From contig NC_087062.1 in assembly GCF_963678635.1 (NCBI RefSeq), positions 75,508,349 through 75,572,348 of the forward strand: a DNA stretch of 64,000 nucleotides. The letters run 5' to 3'. This DNA is from Symsagittifera roscoffensis. Its lineage: Eukaryota; Xenacoelomorpha; Acoela; Convolutidae. Position numbers and translations under genes: made by a program. Shown here in pieces: positions 1 to 9,623 of this stretch. The notes under the pieces were generated by a model that was given only the letters and a program-made list of their open reading frames with translations, searched no databases and was not told where the DNA came from. Position 1 is the stretch's first letter. Each line of letters opens with the position of its first letter.

Positions 1-22
1 CTGCTTTTTGCCAGTGTCAATT

Positions 23-103
23 TCAGCTAGCAGGATTCGAAACTACGCGAAAATATCACATCTGAGTTTGAGTCAGACGCCTTAACCACTTGTCCAGGAC
101 TGC
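23..103 (-). pseudogene. tRNA-like copy, class N, CAA anticodon
   Basis: Anticodon CAA (Leu) in an intact TCTGA anticodon stem on one side. The T stem has lost two pairs (ACTAC against GCAGG) and the B box has one change. The acceptor stem is degraded. Confidence 0.75.
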
Positions 104-315
104 TACCAAAAATTCAACATCTCAACAAAAATAGCAATTGTATTTCAGTGTAAAGTGTATGTCTTGAATCTTGCAAAATGATTAAAAACAGCAGTTTTTT
201 TCTTCAAAAAAATAGGTATCAAAAGTCGCAAGTTTTTAAAAGCAAATGAAAAAATCTGACGCGAAAACGGATCTTTCATCAACTTAAAAATCTGCCATAG
301 CAGCCAGTGAAAATC

Positions 316-395
316 GCATCCAGCTGAATTCGAACCTGCCCGTGAAGATCGTATCTGATTTCAAGTCAGACGCCTTAACACTCGGCCCTGGCTGC
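316..395 (-). pseudogene. tRNA-Ser(TGA)-like copy, class K
   Basis: One base is missing in the D loop. The acceptor and T stem carry single mismatches. The anticodon stem is complete with TGA. Best regarded as an old copy of the K type. Confidence 0.7.
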
Positions 396-608
396 TGCCA
401 GAAATTCAACGTCAATGCAAAAAAGCCAATTGTTTATCAGTGTAAAATGTATATCTTGAATCTTCAAAAATGATTAACAACAGCTGTTCTTTTTTTTTCA
501 AAAAAAGGTAACAAAAATCGCAATATTTTATAAAGCAAACAAAAAACTCTGACGCGATGACACATTTTTCACCAACCTAAAAATCTGCCCTTTCAGCCAG
601 TGAGAGTC

Positions 609-689
609 GCCGCCAGCAGGATTCGAACATGTGCGAAAAGATAACATCTGTTTACGAGTCATACGCCTTAAGCACTAGTGTATGCCTGC
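609..689 (-). pseudogene. tRNA-like copy, class E relative, CGT anticodon
   Basis: Anticodon reads CGT (Thr), one base away from CGA. The A-box region is degraded, as in other E copies. Confidence 0.7.
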
Positions 690-1073
690 TGCCAACGATT
701 CAAAATCTCAACAAAAATTGCGATTGCTTTCCAGTGTGACTTGTATATGTTAAACTTAAAAATTGATTGAAAACAGCTGTTCTTTTTCTTTCAAACAACA
801 GATACCAAAACCGAAAAATTTCACATAGCAATTCTGAGAAAAAAAAACTTTATTGTCCCATCTAAAAGTCCGTCAAATAGAAAATACTCTTAAGAAAATA
901 GCTATTATATTTCCATGCGACATGTATATTTAAATTTAAAAATCGATTAGAAATATTTTTTTTTGAAAAAACAGACATCGAAAAACAATTTCAAACAGCA
1001 AATAAAAAAATACGACGCAAAAATGCATTTTTCACCACTTTGAAAATTTACTCCTTTTTTGCCATTAAAGAGC
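690..1073 (-). other. Spacer from which a tRNA copy was lost
   Basis: Two spacers run together. A superfamily-2 3' flank ending near 875 is joined directly to the 5' flank of another unit (ACTCTTAAGAAAATAGC). No tRNA body remains between them, and no other feature is visible. Confidence 0.7.
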
Positions 1074-1154
1074 ACAGCCAGCAGGATTCTATCCTGCGCA
1101 TCAAGATCACACATGATTTCGAATCACAGTCCTTAACCACTTGGCCATAGCTGC
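1074..1154 (-). pseudogene. tRNA-Ser(CGA)-like copy, class G
   Basis: The acceptor is paired, with G-U closure. The A box is well kept. The B box is broken (T loop reads ATAGAAT), although the T stem still pairs. The anticodon stem relies on wobbles. Confidence 0.75.
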
Positions 1155-1364
1155 AACCAAATTTCAACGTCTCAACAAAACAACCATTGTATTTCAGGGT
1201 AAAGTGTATATCTTGAATCTTAGAAAATGATTGAAAACAGCTGTTTTTTGTATAAAAAAATAGGTACCAAAAACCGCAAGTTTTTTTAAAGCAAACGAAA
1301 AAACCTGACGCGAATACGGATCCTTCCTCAACTTAAAAATCTTCCACTGCAACACGTGACAATC

Positions 1365-1445
1365 GCAGCCAGCAGGATTCGAACCTGAGCGTGAAGATCA
1401 CATCTGATTTCGAGTCAGACGCCTTAACCACTCGGCCATGGCTGC
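1365..1445 (-). tRNA. tRNA-Ser(CGA), class A, one T-stem mismatch
   Basis: Acceptor GCAGCCA/TGGCTGC, D arm, anticodon arm and variable stem match the intact copies. The outer T-stem pair is lost by one base. A and B boxes are canonical and a T-run follows. Probably a recent relative of the intact genes. Confidence 0.6.
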
Positions 1446-1681
1446 TGCAAATAATAAAATGTCTTAAGAAAATAGCTATTGTATTTCCCTGCGACATGTA
1501 TTTTTAAGTTTTAAATTGGATTAAAAACAGCTGTTGTTTTTTGAAAAAAAACTGACATCGAAAAACTATTTTAAACAACAAATAAAAAAAGCGACGCAAC
1601 TATGCTTTTTTCACCAATTTAAAAATCTACTCTTTTTGCCAGCACAAATCGAGAAATCTGCCACTCTTGCTAATACGTATT

Positions 1682-1762
1682 GCTTCCAGCAGGATTCAAA
1701 CCTTGGCGTGTGGATCACATTTGATGTCTAGTTGGACGCCTTAACCACTCGGCCATGGCTGC
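1682..1762 (-). pseudogene. tRNA-Ser-like copy, class C, AGA anticodon
   Basis: Exemplar of class C. The 5' half (GCAGCCATGG, A box) is perfect. The anticodon stem TCCAA/TCAAA keeps only two pairs, the T loop reads TTTGAAT (C56 lost) and the T stem has two mismatches. The variable arm still forms a TGTG/CACA stem. The acceptor has two mismatches. Its 5' spacer belongs to superfamily 2, like right-end copies at 60437 and 63265. Confidence 0.8.
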
Positions 1763-1855
1763 TTAGAAGGATTGTTATAAAGCAAATGAAAAAAACTGAC
1801 GCGAATACGCAGTTTTTACCAACCTATAATTTTGCCATTTCAGCCGGTGTGAGTC

Positions 1856-1936
1856 GCCGCCGGCAGGATTCGAACACATGCGAGGAGATCACATTTGTTT
1901 TCGAGTCAGACGCGTTAACCACTCGGGCATGTTTGG
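1856..1936 (-). pseudogene. tRNA-Ser(CGA)-like copy, class D
   Basis: Exemplar of class D. The acceptor strands (CCAAACA against CGGCGGC) no longer pair. The anticodon loop CTCGAAA is kept, but the stem has mismatches at positions 28 and 31. B box altered (CATGTGTTCGAA side). Confidence 0.8.
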
Positions 1937-2142
1937 TGCCAATGATTGAAAGTCTCAACAAAAACCGCTTTTCCTTTTCAGAGTAAAGTGTATATCTTAA
2001 ACTCAAAAAGCGATAAAGAGCATCAATTTTTTTCCTTCAAAAAACGTACAAAAAGTGGAATAATTTGAAAAGCAAAAAAAATCTGACGCAAATACTCATT
2101 TTTTACCAACCTAAAAATCTGCCATTTCAGCCAGTGAGAGTC

Positions 2143-2223
2143 ACCGACAGCAGGATTCGAACATGCGCGTAAAGATAACATCTGTTTTCGAGTCATACGC
2201 CTTACGCACTAGGGAATGCCTGC
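2143..2223 (-). pseudogene. tRNA-Ser(CGA)-like copy, class E
   Basis: Exemplar of class E. The D arm is rebuilt as TTCCCTAGTGCGTAAGG, so the A box and the G18-G19 pair are gone. The anticodon loop is intact but its stem is broken. The T stem has one mismatch. Confidence 0.8.
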
Positions 2224-2426
2224 TAACAACAATTCAAATTCTCAACAAAATTGTTTTTCAGTGTGACGTGTATACGTTAAATTTAAGAACTTATTGAAAA
2301 CAGCTGTCCTTTTTTTTCAAACAACAGATACTAAAGTTGCAAAGTCTCACGAAGCAAAAGAAAAATTCTCACGCGAAAACAAATTTTTCACCCAACAAAA
2401 AATCTGCCCCATCAGCAGTTACAATC

Positions 2427-2507
2427 CCAGCCAGCAGGACTCGAACCTGCGCGTGAAGATCACATCTGATTTCGAGTCAGACGCCTTAACCACTCGGCCA
2501 TGGCTGC
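2427..2507 (-). tRNA. tRNA-Ser(CGA), class A, position 72 changed
   Basis: All arms fold as in the intact copies, except that base 72 is G, so the first acceptor pair is lost. B box GGTTCGAGTCC is canonical. First class A copy of HOR I. Confidence 0.6.
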
Positions 2508-2744
2508 TGCAAATAATAAAATGTCTTAAGAAAATAGCTATTGTATTTCCCTGTGACATGTATTTTTAAGTTTTAAATTGGATTAAAAACAGCTGTTGTT
2601 TTTTGAAAAAAAAACTGACATCGAAAAACTATTTTAAACAACAAATAAAAAAAGCGACGCAACTATGCTTTTTTCACCAATTTAAAAATCTACTCTTTTT
2701 GCCAGCACAAATCGAGAAATCTGCCACTCTTGCTAATACGTATT

Positions 2745-2825
2745 GCTTCCAGCAGGATTCAAACCTTGGCGTGTGGATCACATTTGATGTCTAGTTGGAC
2801 GCCTTAACCACTCGGCCATGGCTGC
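2745..2825 (-). pseudogene. tRNA-Ser-like copy, class C, AGA anticodon
   Basis: Class C copy in HOR I unit 1, same base changes as the copy at 1682. Confidence 0.8.
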
Positions 2826-3034
2826 TTAGAAGGATTCAGAATCTCAACAAAACAGGAATTGTATTTCAAGGTAAAAGTATATGTTAAATTTAAAAACTTA
2901 GTTCAACTCGACAAATCCTTTCTTTTTTCAAAAAGCAGACACTAAAACCACAATAAATCAATATTCGAAGCAAATCTGCGGAAAAAAACTTTATTGTCCC
3001 ATCTAAAAGTCTGCCACTTTTACTCGTACGAATC

Positions 3035-3116
3035 GCAGCCAGTAGCATTCGAACCTGCTCCGACAACTTTACAACTGATTACTAATCACACTCCTTAACC
3101 ACTTTGCCATATCAAC
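3035..3116 (-). pseudogene. tRNA-like copy, class B, AGT anticodon
   Basis: Exemplar of class B, 82 nt. The anticodon loop TTAGTAA gives AGT (Thr) in a stem of only three pairs. D stem and T stem are each damaged, and G53-C61 is lost. The 3' flank is superfamily 2. Not a working tRNA by these criteria. Confidence 0.8.
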
Positions 3117-3197
3117 GTCTGAAGAAAAATTGCCATTGTATTTCAGTGTAAATTGTATATCTTGAACCTTAAAAAAGGTTAAAAACAGCGGATTTCC

Positions 3198-3245
3198 TTA
3201 CAACTGATTTCTAATCACATTCCTTAACAACGTTGCCATAGCAAC
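3198..3245 (-). pseudogene. 5' half of a tRNA-like copy, class b
   Basis: Keeps only the acceptor 5' strand, D arm, anticodon arm (AGA) and start of the variable arm. The rest is replaced by spacer at an ACAGCGGATTTCC junction shared by all b copies, so all descend from one deletion event. Confidence 0.75.
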
Positions 3246-3443
3246 GTCTGAACAAAAGTAGCCTTTGTATTTCAGTGTAAAGTGTATATATTGAACCTTA
3301 AAAAAAGATTAAAAACAGCGGTTTTTTTTTTCAAAAAAATAGGTACAAAAAATCGAAAGTTTTTATAAAGCAAATGAAAAAAACTGACGCGAATAGGCAA
3401 TTTTTACCAACCTATAATTTTGCCATCTCAGCCGGTGTGAGTC

Positions 3444-3524
3444 GCCGCCGGCAGGATTCGAACACATGCGAGGAGATCACATTTGTTTTCGAGTCAGACG
3501 CGTTAACCACTCGGGCAAGTTTGG
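3444..3524 (-). pseudogene. tRNA-Ser(CGA)-like copy, class D
   Basis: Class D in HOR I unit 1. It has GGGCAAGTT instead of GGGCATGTT at the acceptor/D junction. Confidence 0.8.
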
Positions 3525-3731
3525 TGCCACTTATTGAAAGTCTCAACAAAAACCGCTTTTCCATTTCAGAGTAAAGTGTATATCTTAAACTCAAAAAGCG
3601 ATAAAGAACATTGGTTCTTTTTCCTTCAAAAAACGTACAAAAAGTGGAATAATTTGAAAAGCAAAAAAAATCTGACGCAAATACTCATTTTTTACCAACC
3701 TAAAAATCTGCCATTTCAGCCAGTGAGAGTC

Positions 3732-3812
3732 ACCGACAGCAGGATTCGAACATGCGCGTAAAGATAACATCTGTTTTCGAGTCATACGCCTTACGCACTA
3801 GGGAATGCCTGC
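3732..3812 (-). pseudogene. tRNA-Ser(CGA)-like copy, class E
   Basis: Class E in HOR I unit 1, next to hybrid F at 4016, which shares its 5' half. Confidence 0.8.
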
Positions 3813-4015
3813 TAACAAAAGTTCAAATTCTCAACAAAATTGTTTTTCAGTGTGACGTGTATACGTTAAATTTAAGAACTGATTGAAAACAGCTGTCCTT
3901 TTTTTTCAAACAACAGATACTAAAGTTGCAAAGTCTCACGAAGCAAAAGAAAAATTCTCACGCAAAAACAAATTTTTCACCCAACAAAAAATCTGCCCCA
4001 TCAGCAGTTACAATC

Positions 4016-4096
4016 GCAGCCAGCAGGACTCGAACCTGCGCGTGAAGATCACATCTGTTTTCGAGTCATACGCCTTACGCACTAGGGAATGCCTGC
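4016..4096 (-). pseudogene. A/E hybrid tRNA-like copy, class F
   Basis: The T arm and variable arm are class A (perfect GCAGG/CCTGC). From the anticodon arm to the 5' end it is class E, with the degraded D arm. The switch falls in the shared TTTCGAGTCA anticodon segment. It is the product of exchange between an A and an E tRNA copy and accounts for the extra 281 bp in this HOR unit. Confidence 0.8.
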
Positions 4097-4298
4097 TAAC
4101 AACAATTCAAATTCTCAACAAAATTGTTTTTCAGTGTGACGTGTATACGTTAAATTTAAGAACTGATTGAAAACAGCTGTCCTTTTTTTCAAACAACAGA
4201 TACTAAAGTTGCAAAGTCTCACGAAGCAAAAGAAAAATTCTCACGCGAAAACAAATTTTTCACCCAACAAAAAATCTGCCCCATCAGCAGTTACAATC

Positions 4299-4379
4299 GC
4301 AGCCAGCAGGACTCGAACCTGCGCGTGAAGATCACATCTGATTTCGAGTCAGACGCCTTAACCACTCGGCCGTGGCTGC
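4299..4379 (-). tRNA. tRNA-Ser(CGA), class A, U8 to C
   Basis: All stems pair perfectly. The single defect seen is base 8, C instead of the near-universal U, which is also the first base of the A box. Confidence 0.6.
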
Positions 4380-4617
4380 TGCAAATAATAAAATGTCTTA
4401 AGAAAATAGCTATTGTATTTCCCTGCGACATGTATTTTTAAGTTTTAAATTGGATTAAAAACAGCTGTTGTTTTTTGAAAAAAAAAACTGACATCGAAAA
4501 ACTATTTTAAACAACAAATAAAAAAAGCGACGCAACTATGCTTTTTTCACCAATTTAAAAATCTACTCTTTTTGCCAGCACAAATCGAGAAATCTGCCAC
4601 TCTTGCTAATACGTATT

Positions 4618-4698
4618 GCTTCCAGCAGGATTCAAACCTTGGCGTGTGGATCACATTTGATGTCTAGTTGGACGCCTTAACCACTCGGCCATGGCTGC
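4618..4698 (-). pseudogene. tRNA-Ser-like copy, class C, AGA anticodon
   Basis: Class C copy in HOR I unit 2. Confidence 0.8.
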
Positions 4699-4906
4699 TT
4701 AGAAGGATTCAGAATCTCAACAAAACAGGAATTGTATTTCAAGGTAAAAGTATATGTTAAATTTAAAACTTAGTTCAACTCGACAAATCCTTTCTTTTTT
4801 CAAAAAGCAGACACTAAAACCATAATAAATCAATATTCGAAGCAAATCTGCGGAAAAAAACTTTATTGTCCCATCTAAAAGTCTGCCACTTTTACTCGTA
4901 CGAATC

Positions 4907-4988
4907 GCAGCCAGTAGCATTCGAACCTGCTCCGACAACTTTACAACTGATTACTAATCACACTCCTTAACCACTTTGCCATATCAAC
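4907..4988 (-). pseudogene. tRNA-like copy, class B, AGT anticodon
   Basis: Class B copy in HOR I unit 2. Confidence 0.8.
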
Positions 4989-5069
4989 GTCTGAAGAAAA
5001 ATTGCCATTGTATTTCAGTGTAAATTGTATATCTTGAACCTTAAAAAAGGTTAAAAACAGCGGATTTCC

Positions 5070-5117
5070 TTACAACTGATTTCTAATCACATTCCTTAAC
5101 AACGTTGCCATAGCAAC
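5070..5117 (-). pseudogene. 5' half of a tRNA-like copy, class b
   Basis: Same truncation junction as 3198-3245, anticodon AGA. Confidence 0.75.
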
Positions 5118-5313
5118 GTCTGAACAAAAGTAGCCTTTGTATTTCAGTGTAAAGTGTATATATTGAACCTTAAAAAAAGATTAAAAACAGCGGTTTTTTT
5201 TCAAAAAAATAGGTACAAAAAATCGAAAGTTTTTATAAAGCAAATGAAAAAAACTGACGCGAATAGGCAATTTTTACCAACCTATAATTTTGCCATCTCA
5301 GCCGGTGTGAGTC

Positions 5314-5394
5314 GCCGCCGGCAGGATTCGAACACATGCGAGGAGATCACATTTGTTTTCGAGTCAGACGCGTTAACCACTCGGGCATGTTTGG
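5314..5394 (-). pseudogene. tRNA-Ser(CGA)-like copy, class D
   Basis: Class D copy in HOR I unit 2. Confidence 0.8.
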
Positions 5395-5602
5395 TGCCAC
5401 TTATTGAAAGTCTCAACAAAAACCGCTTTTCCATTTCAGAGTAAAGTGTATATCTTAAACTCAAAAAGCGATAAAGAACATTGGTTTTTTTTTCCTTCAA
5501 AAAACGTACAAAAAGTGGAATAATTTGAAAAGCAAAAAAAATCTGACGCAAATACTCATTTTTTACCAACCTAAAAATCTGCCATTTCAGCCAGTGAGAG
5601 TC

Positions 5603-5683
5603 ACCGACAGCAGGATTCGAACATGCGCGTAAAGATAACATCTGTTTTCGAGTCATACGCCTTACGCACTAGGGAATGCCTGC
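5603..5683 (-). pseudogene. tRNA-Ser(CGA)-like copy, class E
   Basis: Class E copy in HOR I unit 2. Confidence 0.8.
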
Positions 5684-5886
5684 TAACAACAATTCAAATT
5701 CTCAACAAAATTGTTTTTCAGTGTGACGTGTATACGTTAAATTTAAGAACTGATTGAAAACAGCTGTCCTTTTTTTTCAAACAACAGATACTAAAGTTGC
5801 AAAGTCTCACGAAGCAAAAGAAAAATTCTCACGCGAAAACAAATTTTTCACCCAACAAAAAATCTGCCCCATCAGCAGTTACAATC

Positions 5887-5967
5887 GCAGCCAGCAGGAC
5901 TCGAACCTGCGCGTGAAGATCACATCTGTTTTCGAGTCATACGCCTTACGCACTAGGGAATGCCTGC
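5887..5967 (-). pseudogene. A/E hybrid tRNA-like copy, class F
   Basis: Second F hybrid, same switch point as 4016-4096. It was therefore inherited with the whole 1872-bp repeat and did not form twice. Confidence 0.8.
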
Positions 5968-6140
5968 TAACAACAATTCAAATTCTCAACAAAATTGTTT
6001 TTCAGTGTGACGTGTATACGTTAAATTTAAGAACTGATTGAAAACAGCTGTCCTTTTTTTTCAAACAACAGATACTAAAGTTGCAAAGTCTCACGAAGCA
6101 AAAGAAAAATTCTCACGCGAAAACAAATTTTTCACCCAAC

Positions 6141-6146
6141 AAAAAA
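6141..6146 (-). terminator. Pol III T-run of the 6171 gene
   Basis: T6 on the minus strand, 25 nt past the tRNA 3' end. Confidence 0.6.
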
Positions 6147-6170
6147 TCTGCCCCATCAGCAGTTACAATC

Positions 6171-6251
6171 GCAGCCAGCAGGACTCGAACCTGCGCGTGA
6201 AGATCACATCTGATTTCGAGTCAGACGCCTTAACCACTCGGCCATGGCTGC
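6171..6251 (-). tRNA. tRNA-Ser(CGA), class A, intact
   Basis: Every stem pairs: acceptor GCAGCCA/TGGCTGC, D stem GCC/GGC, anticodon stem TCTGA/TCAGA around CTCGAAA, variable stem GTGA/TCAC and T stem GCAGG/CCTGC. T loop is TTCGAGT. A box TGGCCGAGTGGTTAAGG and B box GGTTCGAGTCC are canonical. The base after position 72 is G73, the Ser discriminator, and CCA is not encoded. It lies in HOR I unit 3. Confidence 0.85.
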
Positions 6252-6491
6252 TGCAAATAATAAAATGTCTTAAGAAAATAGCTATTGTATTTCCCTGCGA
6301 CATGTATTTTTAAGTTTTAAATTGGATTAAAAACAGCTGTTGTTTTTTGAAAAAAAAAAAACTGACATCGAAAAACTATTTTAAACAACAAATAAAAAAA
6401 GCGACGCAACTATGCTTTTTTCACCAATTTAAAAATCTACTCTTTTTGCCAGCACAAATCGAGAAATCTGCCACTCTTGCTAATACGTATT

Positions 6492-6572
6492 GCTTCCAGC
6501 AGGATTCAAACCTTGGCGTGTGGATCACATTTGATGTCTAGTTGGACGCCTTAACCACTCGGCCATGGCTGC
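6492..6572 (-). pseudogene. tRNA-Ser-like copy, class C, AGA anticodon
   Basis: Class C copy in HOR I unit 3. Confidence 0.8.
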
Positions 6573-6781
6573 TTAGAAGGATTCAGAATCTCAACAAAAC
6601 AGGAATTGTATTTCAAGGTAAAAGTATATGTTAAATTTAAAAACTTAGTTCAACTCGACAAATCCTTTCTTTTTTCAAAAAGCAGACACTAAAACCACAA
6701 TAAATCAATATTCGAAGCAAATCTGCGGAAAAAAACTTTATTGTCCCATCTAAAAGTCTGCCACTTTTACTCGTACGAATC

Positions 6782-6863
6782 GCAGCCAGTAGCATTCGAA
6801 CCTGCTCCGACAACTTTACAACTGATTACTAATCACACTCCTTAACCACTTTGCCATATCAAC
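6782..6863 (-). pseudogene. tRNA-like copy, class B, AGT anticodon
   Basis: Class B copy in HOR I unit 3. Confidence 0.8.
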
Positions 6864-6944
6864 GTCTGAAGAAAAACTGCCATTGTATTTCAGTGTAAAT
6901 TGTATATCTTGAACCTTAAAAAAGGTTAAAAACAGCGGATTTCC

Positions 6945-6992
6945 TTACAACTGATTTCTAATCACATTCCTTAACAACGTTGCCATAGCAAC
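6945..6992 (-). pseudogene. 5' half of a tRNA-like copy, class b
   Basis: Shared b junction, anticodon AGA. Confidence 0.75.
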
Positions 6993-7189
6993 GTCTGAAC
7001 AAAAGTAGCCTTTGTATTTCAGTGTAAAGTGTATATATTGAACCTTAAAAAAAGATTAAAAACAGCGGTTTTTTTTCAAAAAAAATAGGTACAAAAAATC
7101 GAAAGTTTTTATAAAGCAAATGAAAAAAACTGACGCGAATAGGCAATTTTTACCAACCTATAATTTTGCCATCTCAGCCGGTGTGAGTC

Positions 7190-7270
7190 GCCGCCGGCAG
7201 GATTCGAACACATGCGAGGAGATCACATTTGTTTTCGAGTCAGACGCTTTAACCACTCGGGCATGTTTGG
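7190..7270 (-). pseudogene. tRNA-Ser(CGA)-like copy, class D
   Basis: Class D. It has restored GGTTAAAGC where sister copies read GGTTAACGC at the 3' side of the D arm. Confidence 0.8.
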
Positions 7271-7477
7271 TGCCACTTATTGAAAGTCTCAACAAAAATC
7301 GCTTTTCCATTTCAGAGTAAAGTGTATATCTTAAACTCAAAAAGCGATAAAGAACATTGGTTCTTTTTCCTTCAAAAAACGTACAAAAAGTGGAATAATT
7401 TGAAAAGCAAAAAAAATCTGACGCAAATACTCATTTTTTACCAACCTAAAAATCTGCCATTTCAGCCAGTGAGAATC

Positions 7478-7558
7478 ACCGACAGCAGGATTCGAACAAG
7501 CGCGTAAAGATAACATCTGTTTTCGAGTCATACGCCTTACGCACTAGGAAATGCCTGC
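7478..7558 (-). pseudogene. tRNA-Ser(CGA)-like copy, class E
   Basis: Class E with T-arm change GAACAAGCG on the plus strand. No F unit follows in this HOR copy. Confidence 0.8.
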
Positions 7559-7731
7559 TAACAACAATTCAAATTCTCAACAAAATTGTTTTTCAGTTTG
7601 ACGTGTATACGTTAAATTTAAGAACTGATTGAAAACAGCTGTCCTTTTTTTTCAAACAACAGATACTAAAGTTGTTAAGTCTCAGGAAGCAAAAGAAAAA
7701 TTCTCACGCGAAAACAAATTTTTCACCCAAC

Positions 7732-7737
7732 AAAAAA
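7732..7737 (-). terminator. Pol III T-run of the 7762 gene
   Basis: T6 on the minus strand, 25 nt past the tRNA 3' end. Confidence 0.6.
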
Positions 7738-7761
7738 TCTGCCCCATCAGCAGTTACAATC

Positions 7762-7842
7762 GCAGCCAGCAGGACTCGAACCTGCGCGTGAAGATCACAT
7801 CTGATTTCGAGTCAGACGCCTTAACCACTCGGCCATGGCTGC
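7762..7842 (-). tRNA. tRNA-Ser(CGA), class A, intact
   Basis: Identical in the tRNA body to the intact gene at 6171: perfect stems, canonical A and B boxes, G73. The 5' flank differs slightly and carries a TATAAATA-like stretch about 55 nt upstream (ATTTATAAA on the plus strand), which the 6171 copy lacks. Confidence 0.85.
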
Positions 7843-8078
7843 TGCAAATAATAAAATGTCTTAAGAAAATAGTTATTGTATTTCCCTGCGACATGTATTT
7901 ATAAATTTTAAAATGGATTAAAAACAGCTGTTGTTTTTTGAAAAAAAACAGACATCGAAAAACTATTTTAAACAACAAATAAAAAAAGCGACGCAACTAT
8001 GCTTTTTTCACCAATTTAAAAATCTACTCTTTTTGCCAGCACAAATCGAGAAATCTGCCACTCTTGCTAATACGTATT

Positions 8079-8159
8079 GCTTCCAGCAGGATTCAAACCT
8101 TGGCGTGTGGATCACATTTGATGTCTAGTTGGACGCCTTAACCACTCGGCCATGGCTGC
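8079..8159 (-). pseudogene. tRNA-Ser-like copy, class C, AGA anticodon
   Basis: Class C copy in HOR I unit 4. Confidence 0.8.
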
Positions 8160-8368
8160 TTAGAAGGATTCAGAATCTCAACAAAACAGGAATTGTATTT
8201 CAAGGTTAAAGTATATGTTAAATTTAAAAACTTAGTTCAACTCGACAAATCCTTTCTTTTTTCAAAAAGCAGACACTAAAACCACAATAAATCAATATTC
8301 GAAGCAAATCTGCGGAAAAAAACTTTATTGTCCCATCTAAAAGTCTGCCACTTTTACTCGTACGAATC

Positions 8369-8450
8369 GCAGCCAGTAGCATTCGAACCTGCTCCGACAA
8401 CTTTACAACTGATTACTAATCACACTCCTTAACCACTTTGCCATATCAAC
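8369..8450 (-). pseudogene. tRNA-like copy, class B, AGT anticodon
   Basis: Class B copy in HOR I unit 4. Confidence 0.8.
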
Positions 8451-8531
8451 GTCTGAAGAAAAAATGCCATTGTATTTCAGTGTAAATTGTATATCTTGAA
8501 CCTTAAAAAAGGTTAAAAACAGCGGATTTCC

Positions 8532-8579
8532 TTACAACTGATTTCTAATCACACTCCTTAACAACGTTGCCATAGCAAC
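8532..8579 (-). pseudogene. 5' half of a tRNA-like copy, class b
   Basis: Shared b junction, anticodon AGA. Confidence 0.75.
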
Positions 8580-8779
8580 GTCTGAACAAAAGTAGCCTTT
8601 GTATTTCAGTGTAAAGTGTATATATTGAACCTTAAAAAAAGATTAAAAACAGCGGTTTTTTTTTTCAAAAAAATAGGTACAAAAAATCGAAAGTTTTTAT
8701 AAAGCAAATGAAAAAAAAACTGACGCGAATAGGCAATTTTTACCAACCTATAATTTTGCCATCTCAGCCGGTGTGAGTC

Positions 8780-8860
8780 GCCGCCGGCAGGATTCGAACA
8801 CATGCGAGGAGATCACATTTGTTTTCGAGTCAGACGCGTTAACCACTCGGGCATGTTTGG
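8780..8860 (-). pseudogene. tRNA-Ser(CGA)-like copy, class D
   Basis: Class D. Its 5' spacer is shortened after the CAACAAAAGTCTCAGT stretch compared with sister copies. Confidence 0.8.
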
Positions 8861-9054
8861 TGCCACTTATTGAAAGTCTCAACAAAAGTCTCAGTAAAGT
8901 GTATATCTTAAACTCAAAAAGCGATAAAGAACATTGGTTCTTTTTCCTTCAAAAAACGTACAAAAAGTGGAATAATTTGAAAAGCAAAAAAAATCTGACG
9001 CAAATACGCTTTTTTTACCAACCTAAAAATCTGCCATTTCAGCCAGTGAGAGTC

Positions 9055-9135
9055 ACCGACAGCAGGAATCGAACATGCGCGTAAAGATAACATCTGTTTT
9101 CGAGTCATACGCCTTACGCACTAGGAAATGCCTGC
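9055..9135 (-). pseudogene. tRNA-Ser(CGA)-like copy, class E
   Basis: Class E with an extra B-box change (GGAATCGAAC on the plus strand). Confidence 0.8.
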
Positions 9136-9338
9136 TAACAACAATTCAAATTCTCAACAAAATTGTTTTTCAGTTTGACGTGTATACGTTAAATTTAAGA
9201 ACTGATTGAAAACAGCTGTCCTTTTTTTTCAAACAACAGATACTAAAATTGCAAAGTCTCACGAAGCAAAAGAAAAATTCTCACGCGAAAAATTTTTTTT
9301 CACCCAACAAAAAATCTGCCCCATCAGCAGTTACAATC

Positions 9339-9419
9339 GCAGCCAGCAGGACTCGACCCTGCGCGTGAAGATCACATCTGATTTCGAGTCAGACGCCTTA
9401 ACCACTCGGCCATGGCTGC
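9339..9419 (-). tRNA. tRNA-Ser(CGA), class A, T-arm base change
   Basis: As the intact gene at 7762, except that position 54 is G instead of T (B box GGGTCGAGTCC). Stems are complete. This is the last class A copy of HOR I. Confidence 0.55.
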
Positions 9420-9623
9420 TGCAAATAATAAAATGTCTTAAGAATATAGCTATTGTATTTCCATGCGACATGTATATTTAAATTCAAAAATTGATTAAAA
9501 ACTGCAGTTTTTTTCGAAAAATTAGATATCGAAAAACAATTTTAAACAGCAAATAAAAAAATGCGACGCGAATGTGCATTTTTCACCAATTTAAAAATAT
9601 AATCTTTTTTGCCATTAAAAAGC

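Larger units (their letters stand above)
2427..9338 (-). repeat. HOR I: A-C-B-b-D-E(-F), four copies
   Basis: Class A copies begin at 2427, 4299, 6171, 7762 and 9339, giving periods of 1872, 1872, 1591 and 1577 bp. The first two periods are longer because each holds one extra unit of about 281 bp, the A/E hybrid class F. Sequence between copies is nearly identical, with differences mostly in poly-A/T run length and scattered single bases, so the repeats are recent. An older relative of the series (A, C, D, E) occupies 1365-2223. Confidence 0.9.
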
